A stretch of DNA of 64,000 bases, taken from positions 377,729 through 441,728 of the forward strand of contig NZ_KB933398.1 in the NCBI RefSeq assembly GCF_000392615.1, written 5' to 3'. The DNA is from Lysinibacillus sphaericus OT4b.31 (GTDB lineage Bacteria > Bacillota > Bacilli > Bacillales_A > Planococcaceae). Made by a program: the position numbers and the translations under genes. Under the pieces are notes generated by a model. The model ran no database searches, was not told the DNA's origin, and saw nothing but the letters and a program-made list of their open reading frames with translations. Shown piece by piece: positions 29,016 through 38,131 of the stretch (its first letter is position 1; each line of letters starts with the position of its first letter).

Positions 29016-31205
29016 ATGATTAAAGCTGAATGGCTGAAAATCCTCAAAACAAGAAAAATGCTTGTTTCGATTATCGCTGTATTATTCATCCCTGTCATGT
29101 ATGCAGGAATGTTTTTATGGGCGTTTTGGGATCCATATGCAGGCTTACCTAATTTACCAGTAGCGATAGTTAATGAAGATACTGGTGCGGAAATGGATGG
29201 AGTTAAGTTAGATTTAGGGGATAGCTTAGTCGATAAGCTTGTCGATAGCGAGCAGTTTAACTTTATTGAAGTATCAAAAGAAGAAGCAGAAAAGGGTTTA
29301 AATGGTCGTGACTATTACATGATCCTTGAAATCCCAACAAATTTTTCTGATCATGCAACAACATTATTAGACGACAAACCTTCTAAACTAGTAATCAATT
29401 ATATTCCTAATGAAGGTTTAAACTTCCTTGGTGCACAAATTGGTGAAACAGCAATGGATCGTGTACGTGCAGAAGTAAATTCACAAGTTTCTGCTACATA
29501 TGCAGAAAAATTATTTGATTCCATTGCAACATTAGGTGATGGCTTTACAGAAGCAGCTGATGGTTCTGTTAAGTTAGATGAAGGTGCGAAAAAAGTAGCG
29601 AATGGTGCCAAAGATTTAAAAGGCTATCTGGAGCAACTAGCATCAAGTACAATCGAACTTTCTAATGGTACAGACAAAATAACAAAAGGTGCTGGTCAAG
29701 CAGCAACTGGGGCTACTGAATTATCAACTGGTCTTGTGAAATTACAAGATGGTACAGTGCAGCTACAAAAAGGTGCACAACAAGCAGCAACAGGTGCAAC
29801 AAATCTTGAACAAGGCCTATCTCAATATACACAAGGTGTAGCTAAGGTAGAAGCGGGTCTTACAACATTAAATGAAAAACAACAACAAATCATTGCTGGG
29901 ACAGCTTCTGTTGCTGAGAGTGCGGGTACATTAAACGGTGCAGCTAATCAGTTAACAACTGGCTCTGCAAAAGTAGAAGCAGGTCTCACTGCTTTAACAG
30001 CTCAATTACAAAGTGCAATTGCTTCAATGCCAGAAGAGCAAGCTGCGGCATTAAAACAAACACTTGCAGAGCTACAAGCAGGAAGTGCAAGTGTGCATAA
30101 CGGCTTAAATTCATTAGCAAGCGGTACAGAAAAATTACAGGCCGGCGCAAACCAAGTAAATTCTGGCGCAACACAAATTGCTGCAGGTCAAGCAGATGTC
30201 TTAGCAGGTGCCAATTCATTATCAGCAAAAAGTAATGCATTAGTTGAAGGTGCAAAAAATTTACAGGCTGGTAACGCAACACTTGCCAATAAACTAGGTG
30301 AACTAAATGCTGGTGTAAATACAGCAGTAGCTGGATCGAAAACATTGGCATCTGGTTTAAATGAATTAGCAACTGGCTCAACAACATTAAACAAAGGTAC
30401 AACAACGCTTGCTTCTAAATCTGGCGAGCTAGCAGATGGTTCTTCGACATTAGCAGAAGGCTCAACTGAACTTGCAGATGGTACAGCAACATTATCAAGT
30501 AAGTTAGGCGAAGCAAGTGAAAAAGCAAATGAAGTACACGCTAATGACGACACATATGATATGGTCGGTAGCCCAGTAGAAGTTGATAAAGAATCTGTGA
30601 ACCATGTACCAAACTATGGTACAGGATTCTCTCCTTACTTTATCTCACTTGGTTTATTCGTTGGTGCATTACTAATTTCAATTGTATTCCCACTTGTTGA
30701 ACCAGCCATTCGTCCGAAAAACGGCGCATCATGGTTTACAAGTAAAGTGACTGTATTAGCAGTAGTTGGTTTGATTCAATCTTTATTAACTGTTGCTATA
30801 GTAAAATGGGGCTTAGGTCTTGAAGTGCAAAATTTAGGATATTTCGTACTCTCAGCTTTATTAACAAGCTTTGTTTACCTAGGTTTAATTCAAATGCTTG
30901 TTTCCATTTTCGGTGATCCAGGACGATTCATGGCAATCGTTGTATTAATTTTACAATTAACAACAAGTGCTGGTACATTCCCACTTGAATTGATTCCAGA
31001 GCCATTACAAATATTCAATAAATTATTACCAATGACTTACTCCGTTCAAGCATTTAAAGCAAGTATATCCACTGGTGATATGTCTTACTTATGGCAAAAC
31101 TATGGTATGTTATTTGGATACATGGCTGTCTTCTTAGCTATTACTTTCGGTTATTTCATGCTATTACACACAAAACGTTACTCAAAAGTAGCGGAAGAGA
31201 ATTAA
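29016..31205 (+). CDS. yhgE: YhgE/Pip family membrane protein
   Basis: This 729-residue protein has an N-terminal membrane helix (about residues 12-38), a very long extracytoplasmic domain and five to six C-terminal helices (about 540-725). This is the Pip/YhgE layout, related to ABC-2 permeases. The extracytoplasmic part (about 165-520) is built of Ala/Gly/Thr-rich repeats with the pattern L..G...L..GA..L, such as GAKNLQAGNATLANKLGELN. Pip proteins serve as phage receptors in lactococci; the YhgE function is otherwise unclear. ATG 29016 follows GGAGTGAG. Confidence 0.88.
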   Translation: MIKAEWLKILKTRKMLVSIIAVLFIPVMYAGMFLWAFWDPYAGLPNLPVAIVNEDTGAEMDGVKLDLGDSLVDKLVDSEQFNFIEVSKEEAEKGLNGRDYYMILEIPTNFSDHATTLLDDKPSKLVINYIPNEGLNFLGAQIGETAMDRVRAEVNSQVSATYAEKLFDSIATLGDGFTEAADGSVKLDEGAKKVANGAKDLKGYLEQLASSTIELSNGTDKITKGAGQAATGATELSTGLVKLQDGTVQLQKGAQQAATGATNLEQGLSQYTQGVAKVEAGLTTLNEKQQQIIAGTASVAESAGTLNGAANQLTTGSAKVEAGLTALTAQLQSAIASMPEEQAAALKQTLAELQAGSASVHNGLNSLASGTEKLQAGANQVNSGATQIAAGQADVLAGANSLSAKSNALVEGAKNLQAGNATLANKLGELNAGVNTAVAGSKTLASGLNELATGSTTLNKGTTTLASKSGELADGSSTLAEGSTELADGTATLSSKLGEASEKANEVHANDDTYDMVGSPVEVDKESVNHVPNYGTGFSPYFISLGLFVGALLISIVFPLVEPAIRPKNGASWFTSKVTVLAVVGLIQSLLTVAIVKWGLGLEVQNLGYFVLSALLTSFVYLGLIQMLVSIFGDPGRFMAIVVLILQLTTSAGTFPLELIPEPLQIFNKLLPMTYSVQAFKASISTGDMSYLWQNYGMLFGYMAVFLAITFGYFMLLHTKRYSKVAEEN

Positions 31206-31218
31206 TAATAGCGTTTTT

Positions 31219-31251
31219 GCACTCACCATAACTATGGTGGGTGCTTTTTTT
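31219..31251 (+). terminator. Terminator of yhgE
   Basis: GCACTCACCAT pairs with ATGGTGGGTGC, followed by seven T residues, 14 bases after the stop. Confidence 0.9.
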
Positions 31252-31293
31252 ATGGCTGAGGGGTGATGCTGTGGGTCTTGGATGGGGTAACGG

Positions 31294-31455
31294 GGCGTAT
31301 TGGGTAATCGTACTTACCGCTCAGGTGGAGTGTAGGGGCGCTCGGGAAGTGAGGAGCTTACCATTCAGGTGGGGTCCAGTATCGCTCAGGAACGTCCGAT
31401 TACCGTTCGTAAAAGCGTGATTAACACTCAGGTGTTAGTGGTGACCTCTCCGGTA
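31294..31455. repeat. Degenerate 21-bp tandem repeat array C
   Basis: Cores start at 31294, 31315, 31336, 31359, 31380, 31401, 31422 and 31443. All steps are 21 bp except one of 23. Examples are TACCGCTCAGGTG (31315), TACCATTCAGGTG (31359), TATCGCTCAGGAA (31380) and TAACACTCAGGTG (31422). The array lies between the convergent yhgE and yhfH-like genes. A TAG at 31333 in the frame of the second unit argues against a peptide-coding role. Confidence 0.8.
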
Positions 31456-31500
31456 AGCGGAAAGATATCTCAACTTAGTGAGGCTGGGGTAGGCAAAACT

Positions 31501-31540
31501 AAAAAACAGCAGCCGATATGAGCGTATCAGCTGCTGTTTC
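31501..31540 (-). terminator. Terminator for the yhfH-like gene
   Basis: AACAGCAGC pairs with GCTGCTGTT, and on the minus strand the stem is followed by TTTTTTAG. It lies about 105 bases past the stop. Confidence 0.75.
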
Positions 31541-31646
31541 GTAAGTGTAAGAGATTTAATTAAGGGTTCATCAAAAAATATGATGAGAGGTGTCATTATT
31601 ATTACGTGTGGGGCACGTATATGACGATCACAGAATAGGCAAATGC

Positions 31647-31772
31647 TTATAGGCAGTTACATTTTTCACAAGTGTTGCTGTAGCATTCGCTTTGTTCATC
31701 GATTTTTTCACCGCATTCTGTGCATTGCTTTGCAGGTAAATTCTTGAAAAATTCAACTACGTTTTCTAACAT
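31647..31772 (-). CDS. yhfH: YhfH family zinc-ribbon miniprotein
   Basis: This 41-residue protein carries two CxxC-type pairs: CTEC (residues 17-20), then CYSNTC and CEKC near the C terminus. This fits a small zinc-binding fold. It matches the YhfH family, found near lplJ (yhfJ) in B. subtilis as it is here. ATG 31772 follows AAAGGAGGAG; the longer upstream frame has no site. The function is unknown. It is divergent from lplJ. Confidence 0.8.
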   Translation of the reverse strand: MLENVVEFFKNLPAKQCTECGEKIDEQSECYSNTCEKCNCL

Positions 31773-31914
31773 TGTGGTCTCCTCCTTTAAGTTCATCTGT
31801 ACTATTACTGTTTTGATATTTCTTAGTGTATTATAACAGATGCGTTTCGTCAACACAAAATGCCTAATTTACGTTAAAATAAATATGGATATTTTGTGAA
31901 GGAGGAAACGCGAT

Positions 31915-32907
31915 ATGATTTTCGTTGACAATAAAGGGATTCATGATCCACGCATTAACCTTGCTATTGAGGAGTATTTATTAAAAACAATGGACATTGA
32001 GAAGGAGCCGGTGCTGTTATTCTACATAAATCAGCCCTCCATCATTATTGGTAAGAATCAAAATACAATTGAAGAGATTAATACAGATTATGTGGAGGAT
32101 AATGGCATTATTGTGGTACGCCGTCTTTCAGGTGGTGGTGCTGTGTATCATGATCTTGGGAATTTGAATTTTAGCTTTATTACAAAAGATGATGGCGATA
32201 GCTTTATGAATTATAAAAAATTCACACAGCCAGTTGTTGACGCACTTGCAAAATTAGGTGTTAATTCTGAATTATCAGGTCGTAATGATATTTTAGCGGA
32301 AGGACGCAAAGTATCTGGAAACGCACAGTTTTCTACAAAAGGCCGTATGTTTAGTCATGGTACATTAATGTTTGATACAGAAATTGACGCAGTGGTCTCG
32401 GCATTGAAAGTTAAAAAAGATAAAATCGAATCAAAGGGCATTAAATCGATTCGTTCACGTGTAGCAAATATTTCTGAGTTTTTACAAGAACAGATGACAG
32501 TTGAGGAATTCCGATTAGAAATCTTAAAATCCATCTTCGGTGGTGAAGAGAATATTCGCTATTATGAGTTAACAGAGGAAGATTGGTCCAATATCCATAA
32601 ACTTTCAGCAGAACGATATCAAACATGGCAATGGAATTATGGTAAGTCTCCACGCTTTAATATTCAAAAAACACATCGTTTCCCAACAGGGGGCATCGAT
32701 ATTCGCTTAGAAGTCAATCACGGCATTATAGAAGAAGCACATATTTTTGGTGATTTCTTCGGTGTAGGTGATATGGAAGATGTAGAACAACGTTTAGTTG
32801 GGACAAACTATGACCGCACTGCACTTGCTGAAGCATTAGCAGACATTGATATTCCAAAATACTTCGGTGGTGTCACAACAGAAGAGTTTTTACAGTTAAT
32901 CTATTAA
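31915..32907 (+). CDS. lplJ: Lipoate-protein ligase LplJ
   Basis: This 330-residue ligase has the lipoate-binding motif VVRRLSGGGAVYHDLGNLNFSF (about residues 69-90) and GRNDILAEGRKVSGNAQ with the catalytic Lys near 129. A C-terminal accessory domain follows. It scavenges free lipoate and attaches it, via lipoyl-AMP, to E2 or GcvH proteins. ATG 31915 follows GAAGGAGGAAACG. The length and context match B. subtilis LplJ (YhfJ). It is monocistronic, with a hairpin-rich tail up to the next terminator. Confidence 0.94.
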   Translation: MIFVDNKGIHDPRINLAIEEYLLKTMDIEKEPVLLFYINQPSIIIGKNQNTIEEINTDYVEDNGIIVVRRLSGGGAVYHDLGNLNFSFITKDDGDSFMNYKKFTQPVVDALAKLGVNSELSGRNDILAEGRKVSGNAQFSTKGRMFSHGTLMFDTEIDAVVSALKVKKDKIESKGIKSIRSRVANISEFLQEQMTVEEFRLEILKSIFGGEENIRYYELTEEDWSNIHKLSAERYQTWQWNYGKSPRFNIQKTHRFPTGGIDIRLEVNHGIIEEAHIFGDFFGVGDMEDVEQRLVGTNYDRTALAEALADIDIPKYFGGVTTEEFLQLIY

Positions 32908-33089
32908 GAAAAGCTGCCGGGGGAGTTGACTAACGCCCTTACCTCCAAAATATTTTAGCTGATGCTGTAGACTTTCGTTGCAAAGTCTTTTGCAGCTGAC
33001 AGCAAGCATCTTTCAGTGTAGAAACTTGAGGCAAGATTACATTTTCTCCCCAGTAGAAATATCTGGCTGTCGCTTAACAGTCGTTACAG

Positions 33090-33129
33090 AAAAAAGGTTC
33101 GTTGGCAATTATGTCGTCGAACCTTTTTT
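33090..33129 (+). terminator. Strong terminator before the Bce operon
   Basis: The perfect 12-bp stem AAAAAAGGTTCG/CGAACCTTTTTT isolates lplJ from the following operon. Between 32908 and 33089 there is a weaker hairpin (GACTTT...AAAGTC near 32970-32990) and no gene. Confidence 0.85.
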
Positions 33130-33163
33130 TGGTACAATATGATAGAGAGAAAGGAGTGTAGAT

Positions 33164-33868
33164 ATGGAGAAGCATCGGATATTCATTGTCGAGGATGATG
33201 TAAAGATTGCATCATTGCTCGCGGAAACGCTTAGAAAATACCAATACGAAGTTGAAACAATCCAAGACTTCGATCGGCTCATTGATGAGTTTACAGCTTT
33301 TAATCCACATATGGTATTGCTTGATATAAATTTACCAGCATATGACGGCTACTATTGGTGTCGTCAGTTGCGTCAATATACAACATGTCCAATCATTTTC
33401 ATTTCGGCGCGCTCTGGCGAAATGGACCAAATTTTTGCGCTTGAAAATGGGGGCGATGATTTTATTACAAAGCCATTCAATTATGAAATTGTATTGGCTA
33501 AAATCCGAAGTCACTTGCGCCGTACATATGGTGAATATGCTGCGAGACAAGAAGAACGAACGATAAAACAGGGGCAGCTTGTATTACATTTAGAACGTAT
33601 GGAGCTGCATAAAAATGATTTAGAAATTCCACTGCAAAAGAAAGAGTGTATCATTCTAGAGCTTCTCATGGGACAGGCACCAAAAGTAGTGACGCGTGAG
33701 CAATTGCTGGAGGAGCTTTGGGATGATCAGGCATTTGTAGATGAAAATACATTGAATGTAAATATGACGCGAGTACGTAAAAAGTTAGCTGATTATCAGA
33801 TTTCGTCTACGATAGAAACAGTTCGTGGTGCGGGCTACCGTTTTATTTTAAGTGCTGGTGAGCTGTAA
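33164..33868 (+). CDS. BceR-like response regulator
   Basis: This 234-residue OmpR-type regulator has the receiver motif VEDDVK, phospho-acceptor Asp54 in MVLLDINLP, and FITKPF. The winged-helix C terminus contains RGAGYRF. It groups by pattern with BceR/YxdJ regulators of peptide-antibiotic detoxification. ATG 33164 follows AAAGGAGTG. It is the first gene of an apparent five-gene operon: regulator, kinase, unknown protein, ATPase and permease. The cognate system should respond to cell-wall-active peptides, by family knowledge. Confidence 0.88.
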   Translation: MEKHRIFIVEDDVKIASLLAETLRKYQYEVETIQDFDRLIDEFTAFNPHMVLLDINLPAYDGYYWCRQLRQYTTCPIIFISARSGEMDQIFALENGGDDFITKPFNYEIVLAKIRSHLRRTYGEYAARQEERTIKQGQLVLHLERMELHKNDLEIPLQKKECIILELLMGQAPKVVTREQLLEELWDDQAFVDENTLNVNMTRVRKKLADYQISSTIETVRGAGYRFILSAGEL

Positions 33869-34851
33869 TGAGCTGGAAATTATTTTTGCGAGATTATGCA
33901 TCATTTTTCATTTTCCAGCTCTTATTAGTCGGTTTTATCATGGTGTTGTACTGGCTAGATGGCTTTCGGAATGTCGATACTGCTATTTACTCAGTCAGTA
34001 TTAGCTTGGTGTTGTTGTGCTCATTTTTATTTGTTCGCTATTTAATGCGCCAAAGCTATTTGATGAAAATATCACAGCTCCCTAAAACGATGGAAGATGT
34101 ACTTCAAAAAAATGCAAAAACACCAGAGGCTGGGCAAACAGAAAAATATATGCGTGAGCTCTATCGACTGTATCAACATGAACTGCATTCGTTGTATGCC
34201 AGCCAAAAGCGACACGATCAGTTTATGAACCAATGGGTACATCAAATGAAAACACCGATTTCTGTCATTGAGATGTTGTTGCAAGATGAGCGCCCTCTTG
34301 ACAAAAAGAATGTGCAAGAAGAAATTGATCGATTGCGCAGGGGGTTAGATATGGTGCTTGTTAATGCCCGATTGGAAAATTTCGAAGAGGATATGCAAGT
34401 AGAACAGGTAGCGTTAAAAACGATTATGACTGCAACTGTTAATGAAAATAAACGTTTATTTATTACGAAACGTGTTTTTCCTGAAATTCATATTGAGGAT
34501 GACATCATCGTAGCAAGCGATTCTAAATGGCTTCGTTTTATAATCGGACAATTCATAACAAATGCGGTGAAATATACATTTGAAGCGAATAAAAAAATAG
34601 TGATTTCTGCCATTAAAAAAGATGAACACATTCAGTTAGCAATCTGTGATGAGGGCATTGGTATTCCTGCTTCCGATCTTTCTCGTGTGACAAAGGCCTT
34701 TTTTACTGGTGAAAACGGACGTAAGACTGGTGAATCGACAGGTATGGGCTTATATTTAGCCAATGAAATATGCGAAAAGCTTGGTCATGAGTTAGACATT
34801 AAGTCCGAGGTAGGAAAAGGAACGGTTATTACAGTCACATTTACGAATTAA
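33868..34851 (+). CDS. BceS-like intramembrane-sensing histidine kinase
   Basis: This 327-residue kinase has two membrane helices (about residues 11-30 and 38-60) and almost no extracellular loop, the hallmark of Bce-type kinases that sense through their transporter. The phospho-acceptor lies in FMNQWVHQMKTPIS (His125), with GIGIPASDL and GMGLYLANEI in the ATPase domain. ATG 33868 shares one base with the regulator stop (TAATG). The input is expected from the ABC permease encoded two genes downstream. Confidence 0.88.
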   Translation: MSWKLFLRDYASFFIFQLLLVGFIMVLYWLDGFRNVDTAIYSVSISLVLLCSFLFVRYLMRQSYLMKISQLPKTMEDVLQKNAKTPEAGQTEKYMRELYRLYQHELHSLYASQKRHDQFMNQWVHQMKTPISVIEMLLQDERPLDKKNVQEEIDRLRRGLDMVLVNARLENFEEDMQVEQVALKTIMTATVNENKRLFITKRVFPEIHIEDDIIVASDSKWLRFIIGQFITNAVKYTFEANKKIVISAIKKDEHIQLAICDEGIGIPASDLSRVTKAFFTGENGRKTGESTGMGLYLANEICEKLGHELDIKSEVGKGTVITVTFTN

Positions 34852-34863
34852 GGGGGAGCAAGA

Positions 34864-35295
34864 ATGAAAGAAGTACGTATTGAAGATTGGATTTTAAATA
34901 TTGAGGTTGAAAAAACAACAGCTATGTATGAGCAAGTTACAGAAGTTTGTGATTGCCTATATTGTGAAAATTTTCGTCAGGCGAGTCTTTTACTTGATGA
35001 AGAGGTGCTGCATTTTTGTCATGTACTTGGGTTAGATTTACATAAGCCAAGTGGCATGAATGCTTTTCCTGTAGAGGGAGAACAAGTGATGTACAGTGGC
35101 CACTACACAATTTGTGGGGACATCATTGCTGGTGAATTTGAAGCCTGGGATAAAGTCGTTGGAACGCATTGTTTTAGTCTTATCGAGGCGGATGACAAGA
35201 AGCCAAGTTTAGGAACGGAGCCGCATTTTCATATCGGCTTTGAAGTTGTTTTGCAATGGCAATTACCGGAGTCTATGGAATTAATCAAGAAATAA
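34864..35295 (+). CDS. Conserved-looking 143-residue protein inside the Bce operon, unrecognised
   Basis: This is a soluble, acidic protein with no signal peptide or membrane helix. Near the N terminus it has a Cys cluster CDCLYC (about residues 29-34), followed by LHFCHVLGLDLHKPSGM and the Tyr/Gly-rich YSGHYTICGDII. I do not recognise a family. It sits 12 bases after the kinase and 12 bases before the ATPase, with its own GGGGGAGC site, so it is translated with the detoxification system. It may be a modulator or metal-binding accessory, but that is a guess. Confidence 0.7.
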   Translation: MKEVRIEDWILNIEVEKTTAMYEQVTEVCDCLYCENFRQASLLLDEEVLHFCHVLGLDLHKPSGMNAFPVEGEQVMYSGHYTICGDIIAGEFEAWDKVVGTHCFSLIEADDKKPSLGTEPHFHIGFEVVLQWQLPESMELIKK

Positions 35296-35307
35296 GGTGA
35301 ATAAGGT

Positions 35308-36084
35308 ATGCCTATTTTACAAATAAAAGATGTTACAAAGGTGTATGAGGGGAAGGTAACTCATCGTGCGCTCAATCAATTAAGCTTTGAAGTAGAAAGC
35401 GGTGAGTTTTTGGCCGTCATGGGGCCATCTGGAAGTGGGAAGACCACATTACTAAATATTATCTCTACGATTGATGAACCAACAAGTGGAGAGATAATTT
35501 TAGCTGGGATGAATCCCCATAAGTTGAATGCAACCGAACTTGCTTTTTTTAGGCGACGTCAGCTTGGATTTATTTTTCAGGACTTTAATCTATTGCATAT
35601 GCTGACAGTGGAAGAGAATATTGTGTTACCGTTAACACTTGATCAGCAACCATTAGAGGTCATGGAGGAGCGGCTTGCAAGTATTGTAGAAAAACTTGAC
35701 TTAACTTCCTTCTTGCAAAAACGACCGAATGAAATATCAGGTGGGCAGGCGCAGAGAACAGCGATTGGACGTGCACTTATTCACAATCCGAGCCTTATTT
35801 TAGCAGATGAGCCAACGGGAAATCTAGATTCTAACTCTTCACGTGATGTACTTGAACTTTTAACCAAGGTAAATAAGGAGAGACAAACGACGATTGTCAT
35901 GGTGACGCATGATCCAATTGCAGCAAGTTATTGTGATCGCGTGTTATTCATAAAGGACGGAGAGTTTTTCAACGAAATTTATAAGGATGATCGCCGTCAA
36001 ATGTTTTTCCAACGAATTTTAAATGTATTGAGCTTACTAGGAGGAGGGCAAGTAGGTGACCTTTCGACAATTCGCTTACCGTAA
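35308..36084 (+). CDS. BceA-like ABC transporter ATPase
   Basis: This 258-residue ABC ATPase has Walker A GPSGSGKTTL, Q-loop FIFQDFNLL, signature EISGGQAQRT, Walker B LILADEPTGNLDS and H-loop VTHD. The tail MFFQRILNVLSLLGGG is typical of BceA-type subunits. ATG 35308 follows AAGGTGAATAAGGT. It overlaps the permease gene by 29 bases. With the permease it should remove peptide antibiotics from lipid II-cycle intermediates; the exact drug range cannot be read from sequence. Confidence 0.9.
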   Translation: MPILQIKDVTKVYEGKVTHRALNQLSFEVESGEFLAVMGPSGSGKTTLLNIISTIDEPTSGEIILAGMNPHKLNATELAFFRRRQLGFIFQDFNLLHMLTVEENIVLPLTLDQQPLEVMEERLASIVEKLDLTSFLQKRPNEISGGQAQRTAIGRALIHNPSLILADEPTGNLDSNSSRDVLELLTKVNKERQTTIVMVTHDPIAASYCDRVLFIKDGEFFNEIYKDDRRQMFFQRILNVLSLLGGGQVGDLSTIRLP

Positions 36085-37990
36085 TGTCGTGCGGAACAGC
36101 CGTATTTACGGTGCCTTTTTTATGGCAAGCTTTTTTTCAGTAGCCGTATTTTTTATCTATTCAATGCTCATGTTTCATCCAGATATTGAGCGAGGAATCT
36201 TAGGAGAAGTATCACTAATTGGGATGATAGGTGCAGAAATTATACTCGTCCTCTTTACGTTATTCTTTTTATATTATTCCATGAGTGCATTTTTAGAGGC
36301 AAGATCACAAGAGTTTGCGATTTTATTGCACTTAGGTATGGAAAAACGCCAGATGAATAAGCTTATCTTTTTGGAGACAATGATTATTGGTGTAGGTTCG
36401 ATAATCGTTGGCATTATTTTCGGCTTTTCATTTTCAAAGTTTTTTTTCATGATTGTACGAGAAATTTTGCATTTAGAGCAATTACCGCTCTATGTATCTT
36501 GGGAGCCGTTTTTACTGACCATTGGCGTCTTCACAAGTGCCTTTGTGGTCATTTCTTTTATTAGCGTGTACTTTTCACGAGAAAGAAAATTGCGGGATCT
36601 AATAAAAGGAGACGCTTATATAAATAGCACTGCCACTTTTTCAAAAGTTCGCGCGCTATATGGGATAGCATTAATTTTATCGACCTATGCACTGGCATTC
36701 ATAGTTTCGCACACATCAATGATTGGTTTAACATTATTAATACCATTCTCAGCAACCTTTGGAACATATTATTTTTTTAGTGACTCAGTACCATTCTTTT
36801 TAGATATAGCACGTGGCCAACGGAAATTCCATTGGCAACGTTATCGCCTTTTGTCACTTGCAGAACAGACACACGTTATGATGGATAATGTGAAGATGTT
36901 CTTTGTCGTAACGATGGTGTCAACAATGGCGTTTTTATCTGTTGGGGTATTGGCCACAATGTCCTCGTATACGACACAGTATGACCGTTTAAATCCTCTT
37001 GGGCTTATTTATAAGGGAGATGTCGACAATCAGTATGAAGGTAAGCATATTAACTCTCTTCGACTACAATTGGAGGACAAGGGTCTGTCTTATCATTTAT
37101 CTCGCTTTGTAGTTATAAAGCAAACCTCTTCATATACACACAATGAGGTCGAAGTATTCCGAGAATCAGATATGAACGTTTTGCTCACTTCATTTAGTTA
37201 TCCGATGCTTAATCTAGCTTCGGGTGAAGCAGTTTTCATTCCTTATTCGGAGGATTCCTTGAAAAAACTTAAAAATAAAGTGGTCCATACGGTACTAGAA
37301 GAGAATTCAATTCCTTTAATCATTGATAGTGTATACCCTGAAATTGTGTTTCCTGGCTCTATTGTAAGCGTAAATTCTATTGTCATTAGCGATGAGGACT
37401 TTATAAGACTGATTAAGCCTATTGCGGATGAAAAAGTTGTGCAACCGAGCTATCATCTCTTTACGTTCTATATTCCCCAATGGATGGAAACGAAGGAAAT
37501 TGGCAAGGACATTGATGATTTAGCGACGACCGAATATTTTATTAAGAAGGATAAACATAGCCCATTCTATTTCGAAAATGCAGGATTAAATTATTCTTAT
37601 ATACTAGCTACTTACTCATTATTTACTTTGGTAGGTGTGTTAGTGGCGACGGTATTTTTACTCGCGGCGGGTAGCTTTGTGTACTTTAAATTGCATACTT
37701 CTCTTGAACGAGAAAAGCGAAAATTTGATGTGTTAAAACGAATGGGTCTAACAGATACAGAGCTGAAAAAACTGGTTAATCGTCATTTGTTTCCCCAATT
37801 TTTCTTGCCATGGGGTGTTGCAATGATGCATAGTGCGTTTGCTTTTCTTATGGTTCAGAGAATATTGAAGGACATTGCCAATATTTCGATTGTTAAGGAA
37901 GTTTTCTTTGCATTTGGTTTTTTTGTATTAATACAAGTCATTTATTTTTATTTAATTCGTTGGCGATACATCTCACATATACGTTCTTAA
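36056..37990 (+). CDS. BceB-like ABC transporter permease
   Basis: This 644-residue permease has about ten membrane helices and a large extracellular domain between helices seven and eight (about residues 305-515), as in BceB. FtsX-like segments lie at both ends, for example MSAFLEARSQEFAILLHLGM and EREKRKFDVLKRMG. The GTG start at 36056 follows GGAGGAGGG and lies inside the ATPase gene, indicating tight coupling. The large domain is the presumed peptide-sensing part that signals to the kinase. Confidence 0.9.
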   Translation: MTFRQFAYRNVVRNSRIYGAFFMASFFSVAVFFIYSMLMFHPDIERGILGEVSLIGMIGAEIILVLFTLFFLYYSMSAFLEARSQEFAILLHLGMEKRQMNKLIFLETMIIGVGSIIVGIIFGFSFSKFFFMIVREILHLEQLPLYVSWEPFLLTIGVFTSAFVVISFISVYFSRERKLRDLIKGDAYINSTATFSKVRALYGIALILSTYALAFIVSHTSMIGLTLLIPFSATFGTYYFFSDSVPFFLDIARGQRKFHWQRYRLLSLAEQTHVMMDNVKMFFVVTMVSTMAFLSVGVLATMSSYTTQYDRLNPLGLIYKGDVDNQYEGKHINSLRLQLEDKGLSYHLSRFVVIKQTSSYTHNEVEVFRESDMNVLLTSFSYPMLNLASGEAVFIPYSEDSLKKLKNKVVHTVLEENSIPLIIDSVYPEIVFPGSIVSVNSIVISDEDFIRLIKPIADEKVVQPSYHLFTFYIPQWMETKEIGKDIDDLATTEYFIKKDKHSPFYFENAGLNYSYILATYSLFTLVGVLVATVFLLAAGSFVYFKLHTSLEREKRKFDVLKRMGLTDTELKKLVNRHLFPQFFLPWGVAMMHSAFAFLMVQRILKDIANISIVKEVFFAFGFFVLIQVIYFYLIRWRYISHIRS

Positions 37991-38057
37991 AAATATGCTT
38001 AAAAGAGAGAAAAATGATATTTTTAACGCAAATTACGACATGGAATAAAAAGATTCA

Positions 38058-38086
38058 TTGTCTTTTAGATATATTTCTTATATAAT
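38058..38086 (+). promoter_or_regulatory. Sigma-A type promoter of lcfB
   Basis: TTGTCT at 38058-38063 and TATAAT at 38081-38086 are separated by exactly 17 bp. The FadR-like repeat begins four bases after the -10. Confidence 0.8.
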
Positions 38087-38089
38087 ATT

Positions 38090-38107
38090 AATGAATAACG
38101 ATTCATT
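38090..38107 (+). promoter_or_regulatory. FadR-type operator at the lcfB start site
   Basis: AATGAATAACGATTCATT is an 18-bp inverted repeat placed over the expected transcription start. It shares the NTGAAT-N4-ATTCAT core with the site at 1442-1457 in front of the crotonase gene. In B. subtilis FadR represses lcfA-type operons; the identity of the repressor here is inferred. Confidence 0.65.
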
Positions 38108-38131
38108 TTATACGATAAGGGGATGGTGTAA

